In this document: positions 1 through 11,644 of the stretch, in pieces
Layout of the letters: every line of letters begins with the position of its first letter
Position numbering within the stretch: position 1 is the first letter of the stretch
NCBI GenBank assembly: GCA_047967505.1
Contig: CM106538.1
Length of the DNA: 64,000 bases
Direction: 5' to 3' (one strand)
From: Dipteris shenzhenensis
Lineage: Eukaryota > Polypodiophyta > Polypodiopsida > Gleicheniales
The notes under the pieces: generated by a model
Database searches by the model: none
What the model was told of the DNA's origin: nothing
The model's input: the letters and a program-made list of their open reading frames with translations, nothing else
Program-made: the position numbers and the translations under genes

Positions 1-202
1 CGAGAAAGTGCCCAAAAGATAGGATAAGATATATAAACTAATAGCCTTGTGAGTGATATAGTTCCATGTAAGCAAGTGACCTACTTGTGGGGCCACCAGA
101 CTTACGCCTGTTTAGCTTTTCATACAGGAACCTTATAGCTCCATTTATCAGAACGGCTCTACTTGTGGACCCGAGATGTATATTGGGTAGAATAGATTAG
201 AG

Positions 203-468
203 ACATGCGTAATAGGGAGGTGACTCTTGAGATAATGTTGGTTCATGAAAGTGACAATATGATGGTTCGTGGTGATAGCATATCTAGACCTCCACATACG
301 TGATGCATGGTAGGTGACTTGGCTAGCCTGGTGACAGGTGACATGCGTAATAGGGAGGTGACTCTTGAGATAATGTTGGTTCATGAAAGTGACAATGATG
401 GTTCGTGGTGATAGCATATCTAGACTTCCACATACATGATGCATGGTAGGTGACTTGGCCAGCTAGGT
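203..468. repeat. tandem duplication, 138-bp unit, two copies
   Basis: The segment beginning acatgcgtaatagggagg at 203 recurs at 341 and stays nearly identical to about 465, including the stretch gataatgttggttcatgaaa. The copies differ by a few substitutions and a 2-base indel (gacaatatgatgg versus gacaatgatgg). I see no coding content. Confidence 0.9.
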
Positions 469-517
469 GACCCCTAGGTTGATTGATGACAGGTGACCCC
501 TAGGTTGATCGATGACA
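466..517. repeat. 26-bp direct duplication
   Basis: Two adjacent copies of a unit beginning ggtgacccctaggttgat (466-491 and 492-517) differ by one base. The duplication abuts the end of the 138-bp pair and contains the same gtgac words, so it probably arose from the same unstable tract. Confidence 0.85.
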
Positions 518-691
518 AGTTAAGTTTTTGGTTGTTGGAGCCCTGTATTGGTAGGAAATTGTATGCTTTTGTAGATGCATTCGAGAATAGGCATAGAGCT
601 TGATTTAGAGAGTTTAGGTAGCTTTTATGGGCGCTTTGGTGAATGTGGTTCAAAAGTCTGGTGTTCACCCTCACCCATCGCATGCAGAAAT
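518..691. other. left flank of the gypsy insertion, no gene seen
   Basis: No recognisable coding or RNA feature. The last five bases, gaaat at 687-691, are the left target-site duplication of the Ty3/gypsy element and match gaaat at 14,831-14,835. Confidence 0.7.
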
Positions 692-1154
692 TGAAACGAA
701 CTTCCTACTTACTACAACAGATCACGGGAGTAGCACCACAGAATATCCTCCCAGCCAAATCCTTGCTAGAGCGTGAGAGCTCACACAGAGAAAATCAAAA
801 TCTGAAAACATATGTGAAGGTCCCTTCTCATTCTCTTACTAACTCCAACAAGCCCCATCTCCCTAGATGGATCTAGATGCCACATGTCATCATCATAGGG
901 CCTTTCCTAATGCATCTTTTCACCCCTCTCTTGGGATACTTTAATTTCCTTTGCCCCTCGGCACATTGCTTACATTAGGCCCTTAGCCTTAGATCCACCT
1001 AGTCTGGTGCTATCAGCCCTCACCTAGGACCTTGACATTAATTCCTTCTTGATCATTTACATGAATCGCAAACAAATATATTACAAACGTAGATCCTTAA
1101 GGGAAATGTCGACTGATTCTTCCGAGGTCATGCCACCTCAGCTAGAGCATAACA
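692..1154 (-). repeat. 3' LTR of the gypsy element
   Basis: 463 bp, matching 14,368-14,830 along its length. Minus-strand ends are TG at 1,154 and CA at 692. It is flanked outward by the target duplication gaaat (687-691) and inward by the polypurine tract at 1,155-1,166. Confidence 0.95.
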
Positions 1155-1166
1155 TTCCTTCCCTCT
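1155..1166 (-). other. polypurine tract of the gypsy element
   Basis: On the minus strand a 12-base purine run, agagggaaggaa, lies directly before the 3' LTR. This is where plus-strand DNA synthesis is primed. It begins immediately after the stop codon that ends the chromodomain frame. Confidence 0.85.
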
Positions 1167-1292
1167 TCAGATATCAGCGTCCTCGATGATAAAGTTTGGG
1201 AACGCTCTCCGCAACTGGTATACGGATTCCCAGGTAGCTTCTGATAGAGACTGACCATGCCATGCAACCAACACTGTGGATATCTTTCGATT
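1167..1292 (-). pseudogene. chromodomain at the C-terminus of the gypsy integrase (broken frame)
   Basis: One minus-strand frame from 1,292 to a TGA at 1,167-1,169 shows chromodomain hallmarks: VLVAWHG, then EATWE, then a FPNFIIED tail, matching the chromodomain pattern of aromatic residues, acidic patch and C-terminal helix. In chromoviruses this domain tethers integrase to modified histone tails and biases integration toward heterochromatin. A TGA at 1,293-1,295 cuts this frame from the integrase core, and the intervening 160 bases are frameshifted, so the domain would not be translated as part of the polyprotein. Confidence 0.8.
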
Positions 1293-1451
1293 TCACACTT
1301 GCATTGTTCCTCGGTCCAGGATTCTTGTTGGTTTGCTTCTTGCATTATTCTCCATCTCTTGAAATAAAATCACACCTTCGATTAGTGAGTCACCTGTATG
1401 CAAAAATTTCTTTAAACGAGAAACATGAAACACTTGGTGCACCTTGTAACC

Positions 1452-2162
1452 CTATGGCAATTCTAATTTATAGGCTACCTTGCCTATTCTCTTTAGAATT
1501 AACCACGGCCCACAATATCGAGGTGATAACTTAGCACACTCTCCTGCAGTCAAAGACTTAGAGTGCGAAGGAACTCTGAGAAAAACTTTTTCTCCTTCCT
1601 TAAATTCTCTTATAGACCGGTTTTCATCCGCATATGCCTTGGCTTTATCCATAGCTTGGCGGATATTAGCTCTCGCAAGTGCTAGCATCTCCCGCATCCG
1701 AACCACAAAGTTCGCGGCACTAGACACTCTCTGAGGTATTCTAATTGTAGTTGGATTTGTTGGTCTATAACCATAATTCAATTCAAACGGACTAAACTTC
1801 GTAGAGGAATGTTTTCTATCATTGTAGGCAAACTCTAATAATGGCAACCACTTGTCCCACGTATGTTGCCTCAATGACACATATGCTCTAAGCATATCCT
1901 CTAAAATTTGGTTGACCCTCTCCGTCTGACCATCCGTTTTAGGATGATTCCCACTACTCATTCCCAACTTAGTCCTTAGTGTCTCAAATACCGCTGTCCA
2001 AAAATGACCGGTAAATCTGACATCTCTGTCTGATACTATGGATCTAGGCAATCCATGTAGATGAAATATATGTCTAATAAACAAATCCGCCACTTGTGGG
2101 GCACTAACAGACTCTCTAGTCGGAATGAAGTGAGCCATCTTGGTTAGACGATCAACCACCAC
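1452..2162 (-). pseudogene. gypsy integrase catalytic core
   Basis: A 236-residue open stretch begins at the integrase core. The first acidic residue is in VVVDRLTKMAHF, the second in VSDRDVRFTGHFW, and the glutamate in DGQTERVNQ, giving the D,D-35-E retroviral integrase triad. Downstream is the GPR-like C-terminal region (SPRYCGPWLI, KVAYKLELP). Integrase cuts host DNA and joins the cDNA ends. An in-frame stop near 2,181-2,183 separates it from the zinc-binding domain, and a frameshift near 1,452 separates it from the chromodomain. A close relative lies at 40,042-40,578. Confidence 0.92.
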
Positions 2163-2183
2163 AAGGATAGAATCATACCCTCC

Positions 2184-2756
2184 TTATGTCGTAGGCAGAC
2201 CCATAATAAAGTCCATGGAAATGCTCTCCCACTTACCTAGTGGTACTTCCAAGGGTTGCAAAAGTCCGGGTGACTTCACTCGTTTTGCCTTACTTACCTG
2301 ACATGAGAAACACCGTGTCACATATTCATGAATATGATTTTTCATCTTTGGCCAAAAGAAATCTTGCTTCACGAGATCATATGTCTTCTCGACTCCTGGA
2401 TGTCCCGCACATGGGCTATCATGGCAGTGTCGAATGACTCTCTGCCTGAGATCATTCTGATTAGGTACTACAACCTTGCCATTTCTTTTCAGCATACCAT
2501 CCCTTATGGTATATCTTGCATATGTTTGGCCTTTTCTAGATGCTAGGTCATCCTTTTCTTTCCCGGGTCTAAACACATGAGCTTTAGGCCATAAGCTCTG
2601 GACAAACTCGTCCATCTTTTGAGTTTCTCTAATCTTGATCATTAGAGCACTCTCTAATACCGTAAAACTCATATTGTGCATAATGCGAGACAACGCATCA
2701 GCAACCTTATTATCCTTCCCTCTTCGGTACCGAATCGTCAAATTAAACTCCTGCAT
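2184..2756 (-). pseudogene. gypsy RNase H end and integrase zinc-binding domain
   Basis: The frame opens with the conserved end of RNase H (tyr-arg-arg-gly-lys followed by VADALSR) and continues into the integrase N-terminal HHCC zinc finger: histidines in RVIRHCHDSPCAGHPG and the cysteine pair in RCFSCQ. The family signature WPKM and the MDFIMGLP lead into the catalytic core follow. The upstream RT/RNase H frame is closed by a stop near 2,786, and the downstream core is cut off by a stop at 2,181-2,183. Confidence 0.9.
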
Positions 2757-2785
2757 GAGCTCTGCCCACCTAGCTTAGCGGCCCC

Positions 2786-4039
2786 TCAAGTTAGGCTGTT
2801 TACAAAAATTTTCAGAGTATCATGATCCACATCCACGTAAAACTCTGAACCATACAAATAATGCCTCCATGTTTTCAAAGCATGGATAACAACATACAAC
2901 TCCAATTCATGAGTTGGCCAATTTCGCTGAGAGGGAGAAAGCTTCTTGCTTTCAAAGGCTACTGGCCTTCCCTCTTGAAGAAGAACCGCTCCTACCGCAA
3001 TGCCACTTGCATCGGTTTCTAGGAAAAACGGTTTTTGGGGATCAACTATTTTTAACACCGGTCGTGAAACCACAGCTTGTTTCACGGCGTTAAAACTTTC
3101 TTGTTGATTCTGTCCCCATATAAAAGGTACTTTATCTAAGGTCAGATCAGTCAATGGTGATACTATTTCGGAATATCCTTTGATATGCCTTCTATAAAAT
3201 TGGACAAATCCCAAGAATGATCGCAAAAAAGCAGTCAGACTCTGAGGGATTGGCCAAGTCAGTATCGCAGCCACTTTCTTTGGATCCATTTCTACCCCCT
3301 CTGGAGTAATTATGAATCCTAAATATTCAAGCCTAACCATACACAGTATAGTTTTCTTTTTATTTACATAAAGATTGGCTTTCCTCAAAGTACTGAACAC
3401 TATTCTTAAGTGTTCACGATGCTCAGTAATACTTTTACTGAACACTAGAATATCATCAATAAAATGTACTACAAACTTTCCAATATACGGGCGTAGTAAA
3501 TTGTTCATAAGCATGACGAATGTTGCTGGAGCATTGGTAAGTCCGAAGGGCATTACCAAAAACTCATAATGACCAAACTTGCTTCTGAAAGCGATTTTAT
3601 GCACATCCTCGGCTCTAATCCGGATCTGATGGTAGCCACACTTAAGATCTATCTTTCTGAAAATCACGGCTCCATGTAATGCATCTAGCAAATCATCAAT
3701 CCGAGCCATCGAATACCTGTGCTTAATAGTGATATTATTCAATGCTCTGTAATCTATATAGAGGCGAAACGTATCATCCTTTTTCTTCTTTAATATCACT
3801 GGCGAAGCAAAAGGTAAGAAACTTGGTTGAATCTGCCCCAACTGGAGGTATTCTTCCAGTTGCCTTCGCACCTCCGCTTCTTCGGTAAAACTCATTTGAT
3901 AGGGAGGTCTATTTACAGGTTCTGCCCCCGGGATTAGTTCGATCTTATGTTGAACATTCCGCTCTGGAGGTAACCCATAAGGTAGCTCATCCCTAAAACA
4001 GTCAGAGAACTCTGCTGTAAGATCAGCCGGCTTGGCCAT
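2786..4039 (-). pseudogene. gypsy reverse transcriptase and RNase H
   Basis: A 417-residue open stretch carries the RT fingers (DYRALNNITIKHRYSMARIDD), palm motif (KIDLKCGYHQIRI), MPFGLTNAPATF and the catalytic box FIDDIL at about residues 193-196, with Phe-Ile replacing the usual Tyr-Val. The connection (WPIPQS) and RNase H follow, with its first catalytic Asp in ETDAS near residue 343 and FESKKLSPSQRNW. It would copy element RNA into cDNA. The domain is long enough to be mostly intact, but the surrounding frame is broken on both sides. Confidence 0.93.
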
Positions 4040-4179
4040 TCACCACTTTGCGCAACATCGGTGCTAGAAGAAGCATCAACCGGCTCTACTGATGCTGTAC
4101 AAAGGAATAAAAACTCTTCTTGAGCTTTTTGGATTTCCATCACGGAAACCAACAGTCCCTGACGTACATCTTTCTCACC

Positions 4180-4686
4180 TCATAAGACATAAAGCACATC
4201 ATTCATCTTGAATTGATATACGTGCTTTTTCCAATCAATGGCTGGATTCTTTTTAGAATGCCATGCCTTACCCAGGGCTATATCTGCATGAGCAAGCTTA
4301 GTCATTTCAAAATCAAGCTTCTCAGCATAGTCGTGAATACGAAGCTCCAACTGGGCAACCCTTTGGTCCCATACTTCAGTTGAACTTCCATCTGCCATCC
4401 TGACCGTATACGCATAGTCAGATGGGCTAGTCTTTAACTTCAGCCTCTTCATGAGCTTGGAGTTAATTACATTGTGAGTTGACGCCGAGTCAAACAACAC
4501 AATGACATCATGATTGGCCACTTGCCCTTTCATCTTAATTAACTCCGTATCATTAAAGGTTGTATACCCCGTTGCTGCGGGCTTAGATAAGATGTTATCA
4601 GGTGCACTCGTTACTAGCTTAGCAACAGACACACATAACAAACAAGGTACTGACCTCTGAGAAGATCCCGCTAACTGAATTTGCAT
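4180..4686 (-). pseudogene. gypsy aspartic protease
   Basis: A 168-residue frame has the retropepsin active site as VVLFDSASTHN, that is D-S-A where D-S/T-G is typical, followed by the usual hydrophobic-Ile stretch (NVINSKLM). The protease cleaves the gag-pol polyprotein. It lies between the copia insertion at 4,755 and the RT frame. Stops and frameshifts occur between this frame and the RT at about 4,040-4,180. Confidence 0.8.
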
Positions 4687-4754
4687 CTGTTCTGGGACTT
4701 CCCTCCATTTCCACGTCGCATTCTGAGACTACCATCTCAACCATCCGACGATCC

Positions 4755-5011
4755 TGACAAAATATGAAGAGGGGAGAGGAGAAGAGTGGAGATGAGGAGA
4801 GAGGGCACAGCTAGAGAGCACACCACAAATGACTAACTGTACACTAGATTTAGTTGAAAAAATAGAATATATACAAACCCTTTTAGGGTTAGGGTTAGGG
4901 GAGCTAACCCTTTCCTTTATAGCACTCTATAAGGTTAGTGCTATGCACATATGATCACGTGATGGTGCTATGCACACATGATCACATGATGTTGAGCGTG
5001 AACTCTCAACA
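4755..5011 (-). repeat. 3' LTR of the copia element
   Basis: 257 bp, matching 11,645-11,901 with one visible difference. Minus-strand termini are TGTTGAG...TTGTCA. The first 22 bases form an imperfect palindrome (tgttgag, 8-base spacer, ctcaaca). Confidence 0.97.
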
Positions 5012-5056
5012 CCTTCCCTCAAGATCAACATCATGAAGTAGGCCTTCCCTCAAGAT
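5012..5056 (-). other. polypurine tract, duplicated
   Basis: On the minus strand a purine run (gagggaagg) lies directly against the 3' LTR at 5,012-5,020. A second copy of the same 14-base word (plus strand ccttccctcaagat) occurs at 5,043-5,056. The proximal copy is the likely plus-strand primer and the distal one may be a spare. Confidence 0.8.
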
Positions 5057-5099
5057 GATGATTCTGGGGAATCGAAGAAGGACTGAGCATTACATTCCA

Positions 5100-8000
5100 T
5101 CACACCCCTTTAATGGGAATGTCCTTCCTCTGTAGCAAACCAAGAGCTAGTCGGTGTTTCTCGAATAGCTCTTTACCGAGTGGTTTGGTAAAGATGTCTG
5201 CAACATTTGCTTTGCTATCACAATGCTGCAGTGTGATGTCACCAAGTAACACTCTTTCTCTGATGAAGTGCTCTCTGACATCAATGTGCTTTGTTCTGGA
5301 GTGATATACTGGATTTTTGGCCAATGCTTGAGCCGATTGATTATCACAGTATATTGTTGTTGGCTTTGACTCATCAAAGTAATCTGTTTCTGACAATAGT
5401 TTTCTGAGCCATATAGCCTCACATGCACCTGTAGTGAGTGCCCTATATTCTGCTTCAGTCGAAGACAAAGAAACAGTTGGCTGTTTGTTTGACAACCATG
5501 ATATAGCACCTTGACCAAGGAAAAATGCATATCCCTGTGTCGATCTCCTGGTCTCATGATCTCCAGCATAGTCACTGTCACAGTATCCATGCAACCGTGG
5601 ATGACTTCCTCTGTATTCTATCCCAAATTGTCTTGTACCTTTGATGTATCTCAAGACTCTTTTGGCTGCATTCCAGTGAGACTGTTTTGGATTTGCCATA
5701 AACTGTGCTAGTGAGCTTACTGCATAACAAATATCTGGCCGTGTGATTGTCAGATATATAAGAGATCCAATGAGTTGCCTGTAGTATCTGTCATTGACTG
5801 TAGGCTTTTCTGAATCTTTAGTAAGTTTCAAACTCTGTTCCATGGGAGTGGCTGCAATCTTGCAATCTGCCATATGAAACTTCTTCAGGAGACTGTCAAC
5901 ATATTTGAGCTGACTCATGAATGTGCTATCTGAATCTCTCCAGAACTCAATTCCAAGACAATAGTGCATAAGTCCAAGATCTTTCATGTCGAACTCTGCA
6001 GATAAGTCTTGTTTTAGCTTTCTGATGAAGCTATCCTTGCTTCCTGTCACAATCAGATCATCTACGTACAAAAGTGCAATAGTAATATCTTCCCCTTGAA
6101 CTTTGTAGTAGAGAGTATGATGTGCATTGGACTTCATGTATCCCAGATCAGCAAAATATTTGTCAATTCTGCTGTACCAACTTCTCGGTGCTTGCTTTAA
6201 GCCATAGAGACTTTTCTTGAGATGGCAAACCTTGTTCTCTTTTCCTGGTTCAACATAACCGGTTGGTTGTTGCATGTAGACATCCTCGTCTAGATAACCA
6301 TTGAGAAATGCATTCTTGACATCGAGCTGATACACATTCCATTTACTGAGTGTCGCTAGTGATATCAAGAACCGTATGGAATCCATCTTTGCTACTGGAG
6401 CATAAGTCTCATCATAATCTTGGCCATATTGTTGTGCAAATCCTTTTGCAACTAATCTGGCTTTGTATCTCTGAATACTGCCATCTGGATTGTACTTTAC
6501 TTTGTATACCCATTTGTTGGCTATGGCCTTCTTTCCTGGTGGAAGGTCGCATAATTCCCAAGTGTTATTTTTATACAAAGCATCCATTTCTTCATTCATT
6601 GCAGTTTGCCATTCTGGCTTATCTACTGCGTCTTCGAAGTACACTGGCTCTTCGGTAGCCATGATGGTAGTCATAAGAGCATAGTTGGTGGTTTCCACCT
6701 GAATTGCTTTGCATTTCTGAGCATATGTCAATCTGGCTGGTGGTCTGCTTTCCCTAGTAGACCGTCTGAGCTGCTGTGACGCTGATTGGGGTGTTGCTGG
6801 CAATTCTTGCTCTTCTTCATCAACCTGTTCTGTAGATGACTGTGAAGTCGATGCTTCTATCTCCTGTGTAGGTGAGGTTTTCCATTCTGATTCCTCATCG
6901 AAGATTACATCTCTGGAGATAATGACTTTGCGGTTGATGGGATCATACAATTTGTATGCTTTACTTTCTTCACTGTAGCCAACCATGATGCATTTGCGTG
7001 ACTTCGCATCCAATTTCCTGCGATGATCATCATGTATGTGGGCATATGCTATGCAACCAAATATGCGGAGATGCCCAATGCGTGGCTTGTGTCCAGTGAA
7101 TGCTTCATAAGGAGTCATTCCTTGTATCGGTTCGGTAGGAAGCCGATTAAGCAAGTAGTTAGCTGTAGCTATTGCTTCTGCCCAATACTGATTCGGAAGA
7201 TGCTTTTCACTAAGCATTGCTCTAGCACTGTCTGCTAAAGTCCCATTTTTCCTTTCAGCTATTGCATTTTGCTGAGGAGTATCTGCACATGTGAATTGTC
7301 TTCGAATGCCGTGAGTTTTGCAAAAGTTCATGAATGCTGAAGACATGTATTCACCTCCTCTGTCTGATCTCATGACCTTGATCTTTCTGCCTGTTTGGTT
7401 TTCTACCATGGCTTTGAATTCTTGAAATCTGGCAAACACTTCAGATTTCTCTTTCAGAAAGTAGACCCAACAATATCTGCTGTAGTCGTCGATGAAGGTC
7501 AAGTAATAAAGTGAACCATTGATGCTGCGGGTCTGGGCATAACCCCATACATCTGTATGAATTAAATCAAGAATACCTCGTGCACGAGAGGTACTTCGGA
7601 CAAAGTTGGTTCGCTTTTGTTTGTCGAAGCAGCATGCTTCACAAACCTTTCCAAGAAACTGTAGCTTCGGAATCCCAATTGCCATATTCTGATTCCTTAG
7701 ATCTAACAAGTACTTGAAGTTGACATGACCATATCTCTTGTGCCATTTTGCAGATAGTGGCATCTGTTGCATTTGAGCGGACATGGCATGCTTATCTGGT
7801 ACTGTAGCTAGCATCCTGTATAAGCGTCCTTCCTTGACACCTTTTGCTACTAGCTGACCTCTTTTGGATTTGTCTCTGATAGTGCATTCATCACTGTCGA
7901 AGATGACTTTGTAGTTGTGTTCCGTCATTTGACCTACTGACAAAAGGTTCTTGCTGAGCTTCGGAACATAGAGCACATCTTTGACTAATCCTTTTGTACC

Positions 8001-9360
8001 AGTGAAATTGTTCATAGGGATAACACCTGTCCCTTGAACCGGATTCGGTGTATTGTCTGCTGTGTAGATGACATTCTTTTGACCTTCTAATGGCTTCATT
8101 TCTGTGAACCATTCCTGATGATTTGTCATATGAGATGATGCACCGCTGTCGATGTACCAAGGATCCTGTTCCACTTGGTCGACTTGATAACTGAAATCTT
8201 CTTTGGGATTGAAATCAGTGTCTAGGTGCATTGTATCAGTCTGATGCAATTCCTCACTTGCAAGAAACATATTGCCATGTTCATTTGCAAAATGACTGTG
8301 ACTAGAATGTCCACCACGATGATTTCCTCTTCCTCGGGAATTCCCTCGATTACTGCTGGATTGACCGCCTTGGTCATACTGCTTCTTGCGGCAATCTCTT
8401 TCATAGTGTCCAAACTTGTGACAATAGTTGCATTGAATGTTTGACACATTGGTGGATGCATTCCCTCGTCCTTGGAATCTTCCTCTGTTGGAATGATTTC
8501 CTCTTTGCTGATTTTGATGTTGCTGAGGATGCTGCTGATGCTGATGCTGATTCTGACTTTGATTTTGACCACTTTTCTGATATGATCTACCTCTGTTTCT
8601 GCCTTTGCCTCTGCTTCTGTCTGAAGCGGTGAAAAAAAATGCCTGATCATTAGAATGACCTTTACGTGCTTGAATGGCTTGAGTCCTGAGTTCTTCACCA
8701 AGTAGAACTGACTGAAGTTCTTCAAGTGTTGGAATTTGCCGTTGGATGGCAATACTCTGGACCAGATTCTCATATCCTTCTCCTAGTCCATTCAGGATTA
8801 CTTGAACCATTTCTGCGGGATTCATAGTTTCTCCTGCTGCTGCAAGTTGATTGTAGTCTTTGATGCGGAGTACATAAGCATGACCGGTTTCACTGCTGTT
8901 GCGGAAACTCTGGTTGATCTGGTTTCTCAAGGTGAGAATCCTGGATGTGTTCTTGGACTCGTAGAGAGCTGCGAACATATCCCATGCTTCTTTTGATGTC
9001 TTGACTGTGTTGAGCTGTCCTAACATGACATCTTGCACATTCTGCTTGATCAGGTGATAGGCATACTTGTCTTTCTTATCCCATTCTGCTTGAGCTCGGG
9101 CAATGGCAGGATCTGCTACTGATGCGGAAACTGTTTGTGTAGATGTAGATCCCGATGTAGATCCCGTTGCTGGTGCTGTGACATCAGATGGAGTAGAGCT
9201 ACTGGTGGCTGGATCGGCCAATGGTCTAGGTATGGGATCCATCGACATACTCCCATTTGTCCTGAAGCACAAGAATGGTCTCCATTCGATATTTCCATGT
9301 ACCGTAATTGGAGTTGTCTAACTTAGCAGATGCCTCCAGATTGAGGTTGCTAGTCGACAT
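5100..9360 (-). CDS. copia gag-pol polyprotein with one early frameshift
   Basis: The natural start is probably the ATG at 9,358-9,360 (MSTSNLNLEAS). A one-base excess near 9,236-9,240 (a C run at GGATCCC) shifts the frame, after which 1,390 codons run open to 5,100. Numbering from that long frame: zinc knuckle CNYCHKFGHYERDC (281-294), protease DSGASSH (375-381), integrase HHCC (H511, H516, C544, C547) and D574/D637/E673 with exact D,D-35-E spacing, RT catalytic YVDD (1,069-1,072), RNase H with CDSDYAGD (1,231-1,238), STEAEY and YCDN (Asp 1,310). All catalytic residues are present, so only the gag frameshift stands against function. Gag packages RNA, and pol processes, copies and integrates it. 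Confidence 0.95.
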
Positions 9361-11630
9361 GGTGCAAACAATGTACTCAAAAAGTGTCCTGGAAAACTCT
9401 GTATGAATCAACTGCAAATACACTGAAGATGCCAAGTGAAATCTCTGTACCGTCGGTGAAGATAGAACTGCAGTAAATAAGATCTGACCTGTGTTACAAG
9501 GCTTGTGGCAATGATGCCGGGAATAGCCAAGAGGCTTTACAAGGCTGAAAAAAAATGTTGTGCACGATGCCGTGAGATAGCCAAATAGGCTTTACAATGG
9601 TGGCATGTGTGTGTGAAATCAAGTGCTATCTGCCCACTGAGTCAATCTGCAATGCCTCTGAACTCTGAAGTCTGCTCACTGAACTGATGAACGTAAGGTT
9701 TCAGGTAATGCAATGATGTGAAATCGGATGTGAGCGTATGGACTGACTCCGAGTAGGTACTAGTCGGGAATTTCGGGCATGGCTTAGATTGGCAACTTGG
9801 GGAATTCAAAGCGTCCCCTCTATGGCGATCTAGTCTACTCTGATCTAGATCTAAACCAACCGTCGATCGATGAAAGAACAGCAAATAATTCCTTTTCCTT
9901 TGTTCTTTTTAAGTGCTGGGTCAGATGCGTCGATGTAGAGGCAAATGTGCGTGAAGGAAGTGGTTTTGTCGGCGAGGCTCAAATGTGAGTGTAACTTGCG
10001 CCGAAATGTGCGCGTGATGTAACGAGCGCGTAGAGCACGAAAAATCGAGCGACTTTCCTTTTTGGAGCACCCTCAAATTCTTCCTGGATCAAGAGATATG
10101 ACTTGATCTAGGTGGAGGGGCAAAAGGAGTGCAAATGGTGCTCAATGATGATGTGTCACTGTGAGTCACATGCAGTGATGATGTGGCACTGTGCTTAGCA
10201 AGAGGTGTGCCAGTGAAGCTCTGTGCTGAGGTGGCAGTGCTGAGGTGTCACTGATGACGTGGCACAGATGACGTGGCACAAGTGACGTGGCCTGATGACG
10301 TGGCAGTGATGACGTGGCATAGATGACGTGGCACAAGTGACGTGGCCTGATGACGTGGCAGATAAGATTGCCACGTGGCTAAATTTTAACCAAAGACCAA
10401 ACCCAAGGTTAACGATTAACCTAACATGGGTCAAATTCTATCTGCCACGTGTCGACTTCTAAGGTCTCTGAACCTTTGTGAAGCAAAAGAAGATGATGAC
10501 GGATTTCGACGACGGACTTGGTGAGGCGTGCTGTCATGGAAGGTTGTCGAGTCGATGAGAGCCGATGTAGAGCTGCACTGCCGTTTGCTGAAGGAGTCAC
10601 TTGTTGATCTGGGTCGACGGCCGCTGGGAGGTAGGAGTCATCCGCTTTGTTGGAGAGGGCGTGGCGTTGCGAGCTTGCTATTGGAGGTCAGCCATGCGCT
10701 GCGTTGAAGCTACTGCAGGGCCGATAGATCTGTGCGAGAGTAGTTGAAGATGGTTTTGCTGGCCGGTCGTTGGAGGATACCGTTGCACACTGGAGAGCTC
10801 TATTGCAGGGTCGCCTTAGTTGTGGAAGAGGCTTAGGAGCTCGCTTGTAGACTTTTGGAGCGTGGCTTATCGCCCGTGATCGTTGCTGCGTTGAAGGAGC
10901 TGCGTTGAAGGAGCTCCTTTCGGATGGAGGCGTCTTTGTTGGAGCATCGACCGTGAGCCCGCCGTTTGGGCTACTGGAAGCTCGTCGATTGAGGAAGCCT
11001 CAGAGGTTTAAAGAGGCTATTGTTGCGTGCAGCTTTGCTCGCGGAGGCTCGCGTTTGTAGGTGGAGCTGCCGATGGTTGTTGCAGCTTGTTTAAGGAGCC
11101 GCTATTGCAGTGGGCTCGCCAGCTTGCAGCCGTTTAATCCAATGGAGCTGGAGAGTCGAGCAAGGAGCTGCGATTGTGGCCTTTGGAGTAGAACCTCTTC
11201 AACACGTCGAAGCCGATAGCAGAGGTGGAAACAGTCACGGGAGCACGTCGAAGAAGAGATTCTCTCAAGAAAACCTTACAGAAACTTAGAGGCTCAGAAA
11301 TGAACCTTTCTCTCTCACAAAACCTTACAAGATCTCTCAAAAGACTAAGATCTAGATCTCTCTTTCTCTCATAAACAAGGAATACTCTCTTTCTCAAGCA
11401 ATGAAATCTTTCAAAGAACTCAAAGAAGGAATAATGGACGGAGCTGTCCTAGAATGAGCAAAGGAGATTAAAGGAAATCTCTCAATCTCTCATGGACGGA
11501 ATTCTCACATGAATAGAAATTTCTCTCAACGGAAGTGAAGGGAAGGATCTCACAATCACTCAAGAGAACTCTCAATCTCACAATCTCTCTCGCACTCTCA
11601 AGAATCTCAATGTCTCAGCGGAAGACAAGG
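9361..11630 (-). other. long non-coding leader of the copia element
   Basis: About 2.27 kb lies between the primer site and the gag start, far longer than the usual few hundred bases in this superfamily. I see no conserved protein in it. It contains a cluster of TGACGTGG words (10,253-10,377), a G-rich tract with repeated gttgaaggagct words (about 10,880-10,920) and, near the primer site, a purine/pyrimidine tract built from variants of aatctctca (about 11,270-11,600). It may hold packaging signals or captured sequence. Confidence 0.75.
10253..10377. promoter_or_regulatory. cluster of TGACGTGG motifs (bZIP/G-box-like) in the copia leader
   Basis: About eight copies of TGACGTGG occur between 10,253 and 10,357 in a partial ~55-bp tandem repeat, followed by a palindromic CCACGTGG near 10,370 and another CACGTG-type word near 10,444. 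In plants, ACGT-core motifs of this kind are bound by bZIP factors (TGA and G-box classes). That this array drives or enhances transcription of the element is inference. Confidence 0.6.
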
Positions 11631-11644
11631 GAGCTCTGATACCA
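11631..11644 (-). other. primer-binding site, initiator Met tRNA (copia)
   Basis: Directly inside the 5' LTR the minus strand reads TGGTATCAGAGCTC, complementary to the 3' end of plant initiator methionine tRNA. No spacer separates it from the LTR end at 11,645. This is the minus-strand cDNA primer site. Confidence 0.93.

Noticed and set aside
5147-5590. A 147-codon minus-strand frame within the copia RNase H
   Set aside because: Shadow of the polyprotein in another frame.
8222-8773. A 183-codon minus-strand frame inside the copia polyprotein
   Set aside because: It overlaps the gag-protease coding frame in another frame and lacks any domain.
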